Positions 11,791 through 23,727 of a DNA stretch of 64,000 nt are shown here, in pieces. How positions within the stretch are numbered: the first letter of the stretch is position 1; every line of letters starts with the position of its first letter. Below the pieces are notes generated by a model. The model saw nothing but the letters and a program-made list of their open reading frames with translations, ran no database searches and was not told the DNA's origin. Source of the DNA: Haemonchus contortus (Eukaryota > Nematoda > Chromadorea > Rhabditida > Trichostrongylidae); NCBI GenBank assembly GCA_000469685.2, contig LS997566.1, positions 45,681,442 to 45,745,441 on the forward strand, read 5' to 3'. Position numbers and translations under genes: made by a program.

Positions 11791-12099
11791 CTCACATGCT
11801 TAACGGAGGTGATGTTGGCATGTTTCAAAGCAGAAGGTTTCCTGTTCCATTTGAGAAGAAACTTCGTATGACTTGAATGAATTCGTTAGCAAAGTCACTT
11901 CCAAAAGAACACATTATTGCTTTCCTTTTCGAACAATATGAATACGTAAGTGCTGTTTGAATCAAATTTGCTCATTAGTGCCCGCCAGAGAAGGAAAGCA
12001 GATTGTTATCATTCAAGTTTATGTAAAAGCTGCAAACCGAATGAAAAGCTAATTGTTTGAAAAACCATTTCAATTTTCATGCTAATGGTGCTACAGCAA

Positions 12100-12107
12100 T
12101 ATAAAAA
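12100..12107 (+). promoter_or_regulatory. TATA box of cystatin-like copy 2
   Basis: TATAAAAA lies 37 bp upstream of ATG 12137, in the same conserved context as in copies 1 and 3. Confidence 0.65.
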
Positions 12108-12136
12108 CTATGTAACAGTTCCTACCCCATGCAAAC

Positions 12137-12807
12137 ATGGAACGTCTACTTCTTCCTTTCCTTGTTATAGGAGTTATCGCGGTTAGTTCTGGTTAGTTAT
12201 CATATAAGGCGTTCATATATCTCTTCGGTGAATTCTCAGAGTCGAGAAAGAAAAAGAAGCTCCTGTTGAGCTAACCAGAAATTCTTTCAGGCTCGTCAGG
12301 CATACGTGTCACCACCGAAAGACATTGGATTCGGGAATTCTCGCGTGGTTGTTAAATTACTCAGCCATCCACCCTACAATAGACGGACCGCGTATAAGGA
12401 ACTGCGAAATTGGGCATCGCCACTTACACTTTCATAAAGCAGTATTTATTTCATTCAGATCAAACACTACGCTTCAATGCTCGGAACACTCGATACTGTT
12501 CGGGCTAGAAAAAGCTCTGGCCATCTCCAATACTATTTCACCCTTTATAACGCCGACTGCAACAAGGTAAAGCTCGTGCTAAGCTAACGCTCATGTATGA
12601 TATTTCCTGCATTTTGATGTGTAGCAAATATTAGTAGCTTCAACGAAGTGATGGAAAAATTAACCATTTCTACAGTAATATTTTTGTCTCATCAAAATTC
12701 TTTTCAAGGTGATTAGCTGGATTAGCGATGTTGTGGACGGCGACCCGAAAAATTTCTATCCGGACGTTGTGCAATGCATACCGAATGCCTTATTAAACAT
12801 TCAATAG
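12137..12807 (+). pseudogene. Cystatin-like copy 2, probably broken
   Basis: The exons match copies 1 and 3: 12137-12181 (signal peptide MERLLLPFLVIGVIA), 12291 onward (ARQAYVSPPKDIGFG...), 12459-12566 (KHYASMLGTL..., with the conserved Cys) and 12709-12807 (SWISDVVDGDPKNFYPDVVQ, then Cys). The donor used in copies 1 and 3 (GGTCACT/GGTCATT) reads GGAACTG here, and reading through meets TAA at 12435-12437. The last exon stops early at TAG 12805-12807, so the tail is missing. Both losses point to a pseudogene. A GC-type or shifted donor could still rescue a short product. Confidence 0.6.
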
Positions 12808-13004
12808 AGAAAGCTACCGTCAGCGACGATACACCAAAAACATGGAGGTTCACGTTGTAAACTTCAATGAAGCTGAGTAATTCGTTCAGTGACAAAACAT
12901 GCAAGATTCAGTTACAAAGTTATATTGAGAGTTTGTGAACCATGATTAACTGATACAATGATCCACTGCTCTTACTATATATAACCATATTTCATAATTT
13001 GGCT

Positions 13005-13330
13005 CTGTAGAAAATGGAGCTGTGATCCCTATATACATATACGGGAATCGGGTGATGCTATAGGCGAGACTTCCTCAGTTGGTTTCATGACAGCCTAGAA
13101 ACTGGGAAAAACAGCTTGAAGATGAGAAATTGACCAACGAACGAAATGAAGGGAACACATCCGCAAAGGGCGGGGACTTCTTTGAAAGGGCGGTCCTTCT
13201 ACATAAATTCGTAACCTATCACATGACCGGGATCTTGAAGGGTAGAGCATAGATCAAAGATTAGGATTAGATGCACTCATTCACTGTAAACAGTTTATAC
13301 TCGGCCCAAACAAAATCCTTACTCTATGAC
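13005..13330 (+). repeat. Helitron-derived fragment upstream of cystatin-like copy 3
   Basis: This has the same block order as 11376-11790, including ACACATCCGCAAAGGGCGGG and a Helitron-5'-like TCCTTACTCTATGACGACC near 13316. Close similarity to the copy 2 fragment suggests copies 2 and 3 arose from the more recent duplication. Confidence 0.65.
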
Positions 13331-13715
13331 GACCACAATTATCCACTTTTCTGTTTCTCTGCATGTTTGTGGCGATGTCGTTACAAAGCTTACGAAACGT
13401 TCTCACATGCTCAAAGAAGGTGATGTAGGCGATCCAGAGCAAAAGGCTTTTTGTGCCGTTCAAGAAACCGCTCTCAATGAATTGAATGAATTTCTTAGAA
13501 AATTCTATCTAAAAAGACATCAATGCTTCTATTTTTGAACAAAACGTATGATAATGTAGGTGCTGCCCGAATAGAAAGCGGTCATCATTAATGCCCGCCA
13601 GACAAGGGAAACTGAACGTTATCATTCAGTTTTTTGAAAAAGCTAAAAAACAGATGAAAAGCGAATTTCTCTAGAAGCCATCTCACCGATTCTCATGCTA
13701 ATGTTGCTACAACAG

Positions 13716-13723
13716 TATAAAAA
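13716..13723 (+). promoter_or_regulatory. TATA box of cystatin-like copy 3
   Basis: TATAAAAA lies 37 bp upstream of ATG 13753. Confidence 0.68.
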
Positions 13724-13752
13724 CTATGTGCCCACTCCTATCCCATGCAACC

Positions 13753-15686
13753 ATGGAACGTCTACTTTTTGCTTTCCTTGTTATAGGAGTTATCGCGGTT
13801 AGTTCTTGTAAGTTATCATTTAAGGCGTTCAGGTATCTCTTTGGCGATTTCCGGAGTGGAGCTAATCAGAAATTCTTCTAGGTGTGCCAGGATTGCCACC
13901 ACCGAAAGACATTGGAACCGGGGATAAGCACGTGTCTGTTGGATTAATTACCGCGCTGCCCTACGACAACCGAACCTCTGATATGGAAACGAAGGTCACT
14001 GAGAAATTGGGCATTGTCTTACAGTTTCATAATGCAGTATTTACTTCATTCAGATCGAAAAATACGTTTCAAAGCTCGGAACACTCGAAGGAACTGTCCG
14101 GGCTATAGACAATTCTGGCCAACTCCAATACAACTTCACCCTTTCAAACGCCAACTGCACCAAGGTAAAGCTCAAGCCAAGCTAAAGCTCAAGTACCTCC
14201 TACATTTTGAGGCGTAGCAAATATTAGTAGCTTTACCCAATCAAGAGAAAAAATAACCATTTTTACAGTAATATTGGGTTGTCCAGAAAGTTTCCGACGA
14301 TTTTCGAGCCACCTTTGAGTGAAAATTTCTACAAGAATAATGCTATTCATCAAACAATTATTCTCCATTCTGTTCAGCAGTGGTTGCCATTTTCTCGTAA
14401 GTTTCATCATCCCACTCTTATAGAGGGTTTCAGACTTAGAACCAAAACCCTCCTAGGTTCTTTTTGCAGCCCTCCAGCGAACTTAACGATTTTCCACTCG
14501 AAGGAGTTTGCAGAAATCTAAACAAATGGTTGTCTGATAGTGCTATGCCCGCATTATATATGGAGTGTGGTAAGACAACCCACCCAAGCTCCAGCAATTT
14601 TTGACAACTGGCCAAAAATACGTGTGGTCTGGGGTTCACCTGCTGAAAGACAACGTCCTTACGATTCACCAGTTCTAGGCGTTTCTAGTCTATCGCTGGC
14701 TTCGAATTGTCTGAGTGAATTCAACACCTTCCTATAGTTATCGTGTGATAATGAGCAACAGCTCATAATGAATCCAACACAGCGTAATCTTACGCACCTA
14801 GATTTTACCTTTTGAATTGTTATAGCTCACTGGAAGAGTACACGATCAACTCCGCTACACGTTGTTGAACACGGCCCACTTCTCGTCCTCCGTTTTCATG
14901 CGTTTCAAAAACAGCTCATTTTTGTTTAGTTCGAGCAGCTAGTCGCACACGGAGGCGCGGTGCGGTTAGTCATATTGTGCTTGCACGCAGTTCGGTATAC
15001 TAATGTCTAGACGAGTCAAAACCACGTTCCAACAAATGGTCGTGGATGGTTGAATTCGAAACCTCAAGTCACTTCCATGATTCACCAGTAGTGATGTGTC
15101 TACTCGTTTTGTTTGAAATTTTGATTTGGCCGTTTCCATATGATGATAATCTCCCTGAGCGTTGCCGATCTTCGAGCGTGAATTCACGCCGTTCAAGATT
15201 CGCAAACTACTCACGCTTTGAATATCTCCTTAGAGCATTGTCTGCTCAAATATGACCAATCTTTCTCGTGGCTTAAGCAGCGTTCTCGCTCTTGCGGTAG
15301 AAGAAAAGCAGCAGGTGCCGAAAATGCAGGCGATGGTTCTCAATTTTCACACGAGTCCTATACAGAAAGACTCCAAGGAATGTCAACAAAATCTAAACAG
15401 GGATATAAAAGAGGAATTACCCTTTCAGGAAATATACAACCTTTCAAGGTTGGGTCCCTGATCTTCTGTACAACAGTTGATAAACCAACGGTGTTCAAAA
15501 CGGCGGGAACTTTCGGACAACCCAATATTTTTGTCTTATCATAATCCTTTTTAGGTGAAAAGTTGGATTACCGATGTCGTGAACAGCGGCCCGGATATTT
15601 TTCTTCCGAGCATTGTGGAATGCGTACCGAATAAATTGTACTTAAAAGAGAAAGCTACCGACACTGACAACACAACAAAAACCTGA
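13753..15686 (+). CDS. Small secreted cystatin-like protein, copy 3
   Basis: Exons are 13753-13807, 13882-13994, 14054-14164 and 15555-15686, giving 136 residues with consistent phases. Exon 1 uses a stronger donor (CTT/GTAAGT) 10 nt beyond the copy 1 site. Exon 2 has a compensating 1-nt difference, so the frame is kept: signal MERLLFAFLVIGVIAVSSC, then VPGLPPPKDIGTG. Exon 3 encodes KYVSKLGTLEGTVRA and LQYNFTLSNANCTK. Exon 4 encodes KSWITDVVNSGPDIFLPSIV, then ECVPNK and a short threonine-rich tail without the copy 1 repeats. Sequons are NRT, NFT, NCT and NTT. Intron 3 is enlarged to about 1.4 kb by a mariner near its acceptor. The cystatin-like assignment is an inference from layout, since the QxVxG motif is absent. 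Confidence 0.72.
14274..15525 (-). mobile_element. Mariner in intron 3 of cystatin-like copy 3
   Basis: The ends are TTGGGTTGTCCAGAAAGTTT and the complement of TTGGGTTGTCCGAAAGTTCC, with TA on both sides (14272-14273, 15526-15527). It is 1252 bp long and antisense to the host gene. The minus-strand relic has QQVNPRPH (second Asp changed to Val) and an altered ALSDNHLFRF block, so it is inactive. Copies 1 and 2 show the uninterrupted intron sequence CAGTAATATTTTTGTC at the same place. Confidence 0.93.
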
Positions 15687-15706
15687 ACGTTTACGTTGTG
15701 AATTTC

Positions 15707-15712
15707 AATAAA
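15707..15712 (+). terminator. Poly(A) signal of cystatin-like copy 3
   Basis: AATAAA lies 21 nt after the stop codon. Copy 1 has the variant GATAAA at the equivalent place. Confidence 0.6.
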
Positions 15713-16477
15713 GCTGAGTAACTCAACACAACACAAGACAACACATGCGAGACTCAGTTACAAAGTTATCTGGAGAGTTTATGAACTATGATTACACTAC
15801 TGCAGTAATTCACTGCTTCCAAGCTCCTACTAATTACCATAGTCCTAATCTAGCCAGTCGGAAAACACTTGCTGCCTTTCTAGCTGACTTCGCCTTGCTA
15901 GTGCTATTGAAACTCATGAACACATTAGATTCCGTAGAATTTTTTTTGTAAAATGAAGCATCTTTGGCTCCTTCCAATAACGTTTTCGCACTATGTTTAA
16001 CGCCCTCAGTAGTATTCGTCTTTGCCTGTTAGCGGGTATGTGTTTGTGTGTGGGTGCCCGACAAAAAATTCGTAATTCCTGTTCGCATGGACAAAGCGTT
16101 TAAGTTTATTCGGTATACAGGTGTGGGACAGGACGGCATTTGGTCAGACTCGACTACGCCCATGGATGTGAGATGCTAAAAAAATTTAATTTGGACAGGG
16201 GACGCTCACGTGTAGTAGTGGTATGGGCTTTCGGCAGCATAGGGATGCATATGGCAGGAGGCACGACCGGACTTCGCCCGCCGGAGGCGGGCCCTTCGCA
16301 AAGTTGTGAATTCGTTGTTACACAGTACTTGAGCAGGACTTCGCTCATGGCGGGTGGGGCACGCCGAAGCGTATCTCTGTGTGCGTGCTTCGCTAAGAAA
16401 TAATTACTCCTGGTTTCTTGGACTAGTGCGTCCCAGTTTGGAAGGATGCAGGAGGTGGTTATCTATAAAACGACTGT
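15713..16477. other. Intergenic spacer with GC-rich inverted repeats
   Basis: No gene is supported. Near 16270-16300 a hairpin-like CTTCGCCCGCCGGAGGCGGG occurs, followed by further CG-rich sequence to 16390. It differs from the Helitron hairpins and could be another degraded element. Confidence 0.45.
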
Positions 16478-16835
16478 TATAATATAATATAGTGTAATAT
16501 AATACAATGTAGAATAATATAATGTTATAATATAATATAATATAATATAATATAATATAATATAATATAATATAATATAATATAATATAATATAATATAA
16601 TATAATATAATATAATATAATATAATATAATATAATATAATATAATATAATATAGTATAATATAATATAATATAATATAATATAATATGATATAATATAA
16701 TATAATATAATATAATATAATATAATATAATATAATATAATATAATACAATATAATATAATATAATATAATATAATATAATATAATATAATATAATATAA
16801 TACAATATAATATAATATAATATAATATAATATAA
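16478..16835. repeat. (TATAA)n satellite, left part
   Basis: About 70 pentamer units with few substitutions, in phase with the array that resumes at 18267. Helitron 1 splits the array. Confidence 0.97.
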
Positions 16836-16856
16836 TCCTTACTATATATAAAGCGC

Positions 16857-16857
<1 letters not shown>

Positions 16858-16889
<32 letters not shown>

Positions 16890-16892
16890 TTG
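16858..16892 (+). repeat. (CTGT)n tract at Helitron 5' end
   Basis: Five to six CTGT units followed by TTTG variants. A related tract follows the start of Helitron 2. Confidence 0.9.
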
Positions 16893-17335
16893 TACGGAAA
16901 TTCGATATAACGTGAAGAAACACCTGGAGAAGTCGGGTCAAGTTTGGAATGAGTTGAGCATAGGGTAAGTGCAACAGAGCACACGTTAGCCTAGCGGAGC
17001 CCCGCCCCCAAGGGGCGGGGCATGCGCCGGAATTGGGCGGGGTCATGGGCAAATTCTTCTAATTCGGTCTCATAACATTCTAGACACCAGGAAAAAATGT
17101 GCAAAGGTGAGGGATGGGTCAACAATCAAAATAAAGGAAACTTACCGGCGGTGGGCGGAGCGTTCTCGCAGTGGGCGGTACTTTCCACAGAGATTCATAA
17201 CTCGATTTAACGAAGGCGTCGAGGCCAGGAAAAAAATAAAAAGAGTGACCAAGGCCTTATGCGTGCTGAGCATGCCTAAGTATAGCGAAGCCCCGCCCAC
17301 GAGGGGCGGGGCGTGCGTTGAGGTGAAAGCTACTT

Positions 17336-18090
17336 TTCAAAAATGAGTGTAACTTCGTTCGAAAAAGTTATAGAATGCGGCAAAAAGGTACCAGGGTGTA
17401 AAAGAATAAATGTGGTCAAATCCCGAAAGAGGGCGGGGCTGGCACCAAAGTGGGCGGGGCTTAGATCAAAAATTTATAACTCTGTTCAGAAACGTTCTGG
17501 GATGCGGCAAAAAGGTACCAGGGTGTAAAAGAATAAATGTGGTCAGATCCCGAAAGTGGGCGTGGCTGGCACCAAAGTGGGCGGGGCTTAGATCAAAAAT
17601 TTATAACTCTGTTCAGAAACGTTCTGGGATGCGGCAAAAAGGTACCAGGGTGTAAAAGAATAAATGTGGTCAAATCCCGAAAGTGGGCGGGGCTGGCACC
17701 AAAGTGGGCGGGGCTTAGATCAAAAATTTATAACTCTATTCAGAAACGTTCTGGGATGCGGCAAAAAGGTACCAGGGTGTAAAAGAATAAATGTGGTCAA
17801 ATCCCGAAAGTGGGCGGGGCTGGCACCAAAGTGGGCGGGGCTTAGATCAAAAATTTATAACTTTATTCAGAAACGTTCTGGGATGCGGGAAAAAAAGTGG
17901 TGAGAGGAATTGGAGCAAATGTAGTTAAGTTTCCGAAGGGAGCGGAGGTGGCACATGGTAGCGGGGCTAGGACCACAAATACATCTCTTCAAAAACTTTC
18001 TGGAATGCGGGAAAAATGGTTTGGAGCGGTCAAAAGAAGGGTGGTCAAGTTTGTTGTGGAAAGGGTTTGCACCAAGGTGGACGGAGCTAT
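17336..18090 (+). repeat. 127-bp minisatellite inside Helitron 1
   Basis: Four closely similar units, with starts near 17463, 17590 and 17717, lie between diverged edge units. Each unit has TTAGATCAAAAATTTATAAC, GGGATGCGGCAAAAAGG and two GC boxes (GTGGGCGGGG). Long open frames across it arise only because the unit lacks stops in one frame. Confidence 0.95.
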
Positions 18091-18236
18091 GATCAACCAC
18101 TAATAACTGTGCTCAAATATATCGAGCGTGATGCTATCAGCAGTTCAGCGTTTGAATCTAGAAAAACTATCTTATTCTGATTATCCAACATTCCGCTGAA
18201 TGACTCCATCGTGGATAAGTGGCCGTCGACATATAC

Positions 18237-18266
18237 TGCGCGCGTTAGCGTGCATAGCCAAACTGG
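18237..18266 (+). terminator. Helitron 1 3'-terminal hairpin and CTGG
   Basis: A stem of seven pairs (one G-U) with loop GTTA is followed by 8 nt and CTGG. In Helitrons this hairpin marks the end of rolling-circle transfer. Confidence 0.8.
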
Positions 18267-18362
18267 TATAATATAATATAATATAATATAATATAATATA
18301 ATATAATATAATATAATATAATATAATATAATATAATATAGTGTAGTACAATATAATATAAT
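18267..18362. repeat. (TATAA)n satellite, right part
   Basis: Continuation of the array at 16478-16835 beyond Helitron 1. Confidence 0.96.
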
Positions 18363-21300
18363 ACGATTCGAAATAACATGATCTAAAGTAACGTCAATAA
18401 AAAAGCGAGTAGATAGCTAAGGATGTCCCTCTAAAGGTGTTACATCTCGATATCCCTTCAGCGCTCCACACCATTCTCTCAAATGGGACGATTCCCTCCA
18501 ATCATATTCTGTGGATATGAAAAGCTTTTTTGTCAAAGGTTATAAGCGCGTCTTCAGCCGCTAGCATCCATCTGTTGGGAATCGGCTCGTCAGTTCATTG
18601 GCGAGTGGCATCATGAATCAAGCCCCTAGAGAGATTTATGAACACCATCCAATTTCTCTTCAATCTTTACAATTATACCCAAGCGGATATTATGGGCTTT
18701 GATGTGCTTTCCATATTTGAACATAATTTTTTTCGACGTTAAATATGACTGTCCAGAGTCAAATTTATCATCCTCTCGCAACTCTCTTCTATCTCCTCAA
18801 CTTCACGGGTTTCCTGGGGGGTGGGCAGTTTGCATGATATTTTCAGTGAACCTATACTGACCGACGAATTAGCTTTTCGGAAGGTATCCTTGTCATGAAT
18901 GTAGAAGGGGTCCCGAAGATCAAAATTTTAACGGAGTTCACCGCACACTCCACTTTCCTTTAGGATCAACGGTCAAACTGAATGCATTCAAGGTATCTAC
19001 AAACATTCGAGTTCAGCCAGCCAACGTCGGATTTCTTCCCTTCCAAGTGGATCTGATATAGACAAAAACCGACTACTAAAAGGAGTCACTATGTCTGCTT
19101 GGGAAATTAATCTCAAATAAAAATCAGAATAAACTAAGTAAATAAACAATTTAAACACATAATTAAGTAAAGGACAGGCATCGTTGCATGAGCACTAATC
19201 AAGCTCGTCAAAAGATTTGGCGGATAGGATGATGCTTCTTTTTTACCTTGGCTGGTTAGTCTTAACAATCCCTCTGCTCCAAAAAACCTCGCTTGGGAAC
19301 CTTTATCCACCACCTTTATTCTTTATCCATCGAAGGAGGGTCACATGTAACTGTGGTAGTGGCCCCTCTTACCCTTGCCCCACGTGTATCTATCTACTCA
19401 TGAATGGCCAAATCACGAGATTATTTTACATTAATGAAGCACAGTAATTAATCTTATAAATCGTTTGACGTTACAAAAATTGAATTTTATATTATGTAAG
19501 ATTTTTACGGCAAAAATTCGAGACTCCTCCAGGGAAGCTCTGCACAAAATGAATGTCTTGCTCAGAGTCCCTAGAGCGAGGACGATCCCTGCACATCTCT
19601 GGTTTGCGGCAGAGACGAATGGAGGCGTTACTGGTCGTCATCCGAGGCAGGCAATAAACATTGGGACGACCGGTGATACAGGTGAGGTGAAAATTTCAAA
19701 TGCGAAATGCCATTGCAATGACAGCAATCGTTAACAGAAGCGCATTGAGATGAAATATTGAGGCCATCCAGGGAGGTACTATTTATAAGCAGAATGAACT
19801 TCTTGTTTTGAAGAACTTCGATCAACCCAAGTCAAATAGAAACAGCGGACCTTCCTTCTATTTATAACTAGTTATGCCTTTTCGAAAACTTCGAATAGCA
19901 TCACAAACTAACTGATTGTAAACCTTTGCCAGATTAAATCCTCAACATCTTATGCCGATAATATTGAAGAAAGATCTATTAAAAAGGCTCAAATTAAAAA
20001 TAAATAAGTTTATTTTAAAAAAGATAAAAACCACCTATAAAAAAGATGAGACCACTAGCTAATGAAAGCACGCTGAAAAGGAGAAAGATTGTCAATACGC
20101 ATGGGCGGAATGGGAAAATAATAAATTCACGAAAGAAAATCGAAAGTAGTATGACCCAGTTAAGCCAAACCATCTAGGGGAGACGTAGACCAGACAGGAT
20201 TATTGCACAGGTACGACAGTATTGAGAAATGAGCAAAAGTTTTGGTGAAAATGCAGATGAGGAGAATGTAGGTGTGGGGAGGGATGTGAAAAGGAGGGGG
20301 GTGTGGGAAGGGAACACATATACTATTGTCAAATTTTGTTTTTTTCATGCAAGTTTTTATTTAAGCTTTAGGAGTGTAGGAGCTTCGGAATGGGCGAGTT
20401 CATAGCTTCCTGCACGAGATAATCATCTCACCCACCCCGATGGTTTTATCCTTCTAAGGCTCAGTCAATAAATTACATCCCCCTTGACAAAACCACAAAC
20501 CATCCATCAGACATTTACAATTAAAAAGTCACAATATAGGCGTGATTGAAACGGATTGCGGGACAGTATCGTACATACAGAAAGCAAGAAACTGGACGTC
20601 GTTCGCATTCTCCCATGGGAGGGAATAAAAGCAATGGCTGACCAAACCATCACGAGTGGGTGAATCACGAGTTTTTCAATGGGAATATGGCAGTTTATGT
20701 CAATAGGACATAAACCCGCCGACGCATTTTATTCTCAAGAAGACCTAAACACTGGAAAAGGAAAAAAGATCGCAGGAATAATTAATGGTCGTAAATAAGG
20801 AGAACAACAAAATCAAGTACCCATTTTAACACGCCTAGGTACACAACCGCATCGAGGTGGGCGTGGCTACCAGGGAGATCCCACAGGTGTAATTCACTGT
20901 TTCGTTTCCAGATCAAATCGCTCGAACGAGAGATTTTTCAACCTACCACCTGGTACCAAAATTGCGCAGAAGGACAAAGCACCCACTTGACTAAGCAGTT
21001 GGGTGACCGCTGGAAGTCATTGTATCGGGTAAAGGACGCAAACAGCGGTACTGAATGGTGTTTCGATGCTCGGAGTTTTCCATCAAAGAACTGGCCAGTA
21101 CTGAATTTCTCAGCTTTTCCAAATTTTCAAGCATTTATGGCACCTTCTTCTGGACCCATGGTTTCTTTTGGAAATACCTGAGCCCATTTCAAACGCGTCT
21201 TTTCATTTCGGAATCGCAGTACATCATAAGGACAAATCGCCCAAGAATCCCTTTAAAAATGCATTCAATGCCCTCTCTCTGACAGCGTTATGAAGATTTT

Positions 21301-21770
21301 CATCCTTTTTTCATCAAAACGCGATTTCTCTTAGGAGGGCGCACTTAATGACACCTATTTTAATATTAAAAGAAAAGGAAAAGGAGCAGGTGAGGCTGTG
21401 AGGTCTTGTAAGAACGAACGAGTTCCAAGATAATTGCAAAGCTCAAAGGAAAAAGACGGATATCCTTTTGCTGTTTTGCCCAGCGGTTTATCGGATCACG
21501 AAAGACAAACTAAAACTGCAAAAATACACAATTCGGAGAATTCAACTCATAAGGAGATGACTTCAGTACTGTTGTTGCAAAGCAAGAAGAAATTTAAACA
21601 AAACTGATCGACGTCGAGTAACCTGGAATAGCGGATTAGAGGTTACTTGTAATTTTTATATTGTCACCTCTCTATGATTTACCTACCAAAACATTGATTC
21701 TTTCATCTTTTCTTTACTTTCTGTTTGATTATGATGATATCATATCAAAGATTATTGCATTATCAAAATA
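18363..21770. other. Intergenic DNA, no supported gene
   Basis: About 3.4 kb with no exon pair or repeat that I can support. Open stretches near 19217-19447 and 20940-21180 lack family motifs and paired splice sites. Confidence 0.5.
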
Positions 21771-23053
21771 TTGGGTTGTCCGAAAAGTTCCCGCCGATTT
21801 TTGATTCATCTTCGAATGAAAATTCCTAGAAGGAGAAATCCATTGAATGAACAATATATCCTCCATTCTGTTCAGTAAGGCTTCGCCATCTTCCTGTAGG
21901 TTCCACTTCCCCTCTTCCATAGAAGGTTCCAGACTTAAAATGGAAAAACCCACTCAGGTGCTTTTTGCAGTCCTCCAGCGAATTGAACGATTTTCCATTC
22001 AAGGAATTTTGCAGAAACCCAAACAAGTGGTATTCTGATGGTGCTATGTCTGGACTATATGGGGGATGTGGTGGGACATCCCACCCGAGCTTTAGCAACT
22101 TTTGACGAGTGGCCAAAAACACGTGTGGTCTGGAAATACCCTGTTGGAAGATTACACCCTAGTAATTGGCCACTTAGGGTCGCTTTTGGACCATCGCTGC
22201 CTCCATAGTTTCTAGCTAACTATAGTACCTTCCCTAAGTCATCTTTTGATTGTGCGACAACAGCTCATGGTAAGTGATTTCCCTGAAATCCCATCAGCAA
22301 CTCGGCATAGTCATCCACACCTGGATTTTGACTTTTGCAGCGGTTTGTGACGGCTCACTAGGGGGCTCCACAATCGTTTTTGCTCCTCATTGCTGTACAC
22401 AATCCGATTTTCGTCCCTCGTGCTCATGCGTTTCAGAAACGGCTAATTTTTATTTCGTTTAAGCAACGAGTCGCATATGGAGGCGCGGTCCATCGCATTG
22501 CGCTCGCTCCTATCGCGAGATATCTAAACATCAAGGCGCTTTACAAAACTAAGCGTTTGCAGATGACCATGGATGGTTAATTTCGAAACACTAAGCCCTT
22601 GTCCTACTCCACGAGCAGTGATGTGCCGATTTGCTTCGGTTAACATTTTGAGTTGATCGTTCAAACTGATGATAGTCTCCCTGAGGGTTGCCGGTCTTTG
22701 AAGGCAAATTCACACCGTTTGGATTCCGCAAACTAGTCATGCACTGTACGTTCCTCTAGGGCATGGTCTACTCAAACGTCATATATCTTTCATGCGGCTT
22801 GAGCCGCATTCTAGGCCTTGCGGTAGAAGAAATACTTCAGATGCCGAAAATGCGCGCAGTGGTTCACCATTTTCATACGAGTCCTGTACAGAAAAACTTC
22901 GACAAATGTTGACAGAATCCCAACAGAAATATAGGGGAGGATCTACTCTTTCAGAAAACATATAACTTTATTAGGTTGGGTCCTTGATCTTTTGTACAAC
23001 GGTTGATAAATCCGGGGTATCAAAAATCGGCGGAAACTTTTCGGACAACCCAA
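21771..23053 (-). mobile_element. Mariner of the same family as 14274-15525
   Basis: The ends TTGGGTTGTCCGAAAAGTTC and the complement of TTGGGTTGTCCGAAAAGTTT are flanked by TA (21769-21770, 23054-23055). It is 1283 bp long. The minus-strand relic at 22122-21826 reads PPYSPDIAPSEYHLFGFLQN and SLEDCKKHLSGFF, the usual mariner C-terminal region. The third Asp is now Glu (PSEY). Its longer inverted repeats suggest it is better preserved than the 14274 copy. Confidence 0.93.
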
Positions 23054-23134
23054 TATCAGTCTACACTCGATCACATAGCGTTCAGTATCACATCTACTAT
23101 TGCTCCAGATAAGTTCATGTTTCCTACTGCACTG

Positions 23135-23727
23135 TAATATAATATAGTATAATATAATATAATATAATATAACATAATATAATATAATATAATATAATAT
23201 AATATAATATAATATAATATAATATAATATAATATAATATAATATAATGTAATATAATATAGTACAATATAATATAGTATGATATAATATAATATAATAT
23301 AATATAATATAATATAATATAATATAATATAATATAATATAATATAATATAATATAATATAATATAATATAATATAATATAATATAATATAATATAATAT
23401 AATATAATATAATATAATGTAATATAATATAGTACAATATAATATAGTATGATATAATATAATATAATATAATATAATATAATATAATATAATATAATAT
23501 AATATAATATAATATAATATAATATAATATAATATAATATAATATAATATAATATAATATAATATAATATAATATAATATAATATAATATAATATAATAT
23601 AATATAATATAATATAATGTGATATAATATAATATAACATAATATAATATAATATAATATAATATAATATAATATAATATAATATAATATAATATAATAT
23701 AATATAATACATTATAATATAACATTA
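23135..23727. repeat. (TATAA)n satellite with internal duplication
   Basis: About 590 bp of TATAA pentamers. A variant cassette around 23250-23290 recurs 170 bp later (23420-23460) with identical substitutions, so a 34-unit block was duplicated. Confidence 0.96.

Larger units (their letters stand above)
16836..18266 (+). mobile_element. Non-autonomous Helitron-like element 1
   Basis: The 5' end is TCCTTACTATATATAAAGCG directly after an A. The 3' end is CTGG (18263-18266) followed by T, with a 7-bp hairpin (18237-18243 with 18248-18254) 8 nt upstream. TC...hairpin...CTRR inserted between A and T is the Helitron signature, and there is no target duplication. Inside are a CTGT tract, two copies of a GC hairpin (near 16998 and 17290) and a 127-bp minisatellite. 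No Rep/helicase gene is present, so movement would need a protein supplied from elsewhere. Confidence 0.85.

Noticed and set aside
16404..17052. Long minus-strand open frames rich in Tyr, Ile and Leu (also at 22943-23725)
   Set aside because: They are translations of the (TATAA)n satellite, which lacks stops in one strand's frames. They have no start context, domain or splice signal.
17343..17903. Repeated 81-residue open frames (also 24291-25766)
   Set aside because: Each is produced by the 127-bp minisatellite, whose unit is not a multiple of three. The frames overlap and end at every unit.
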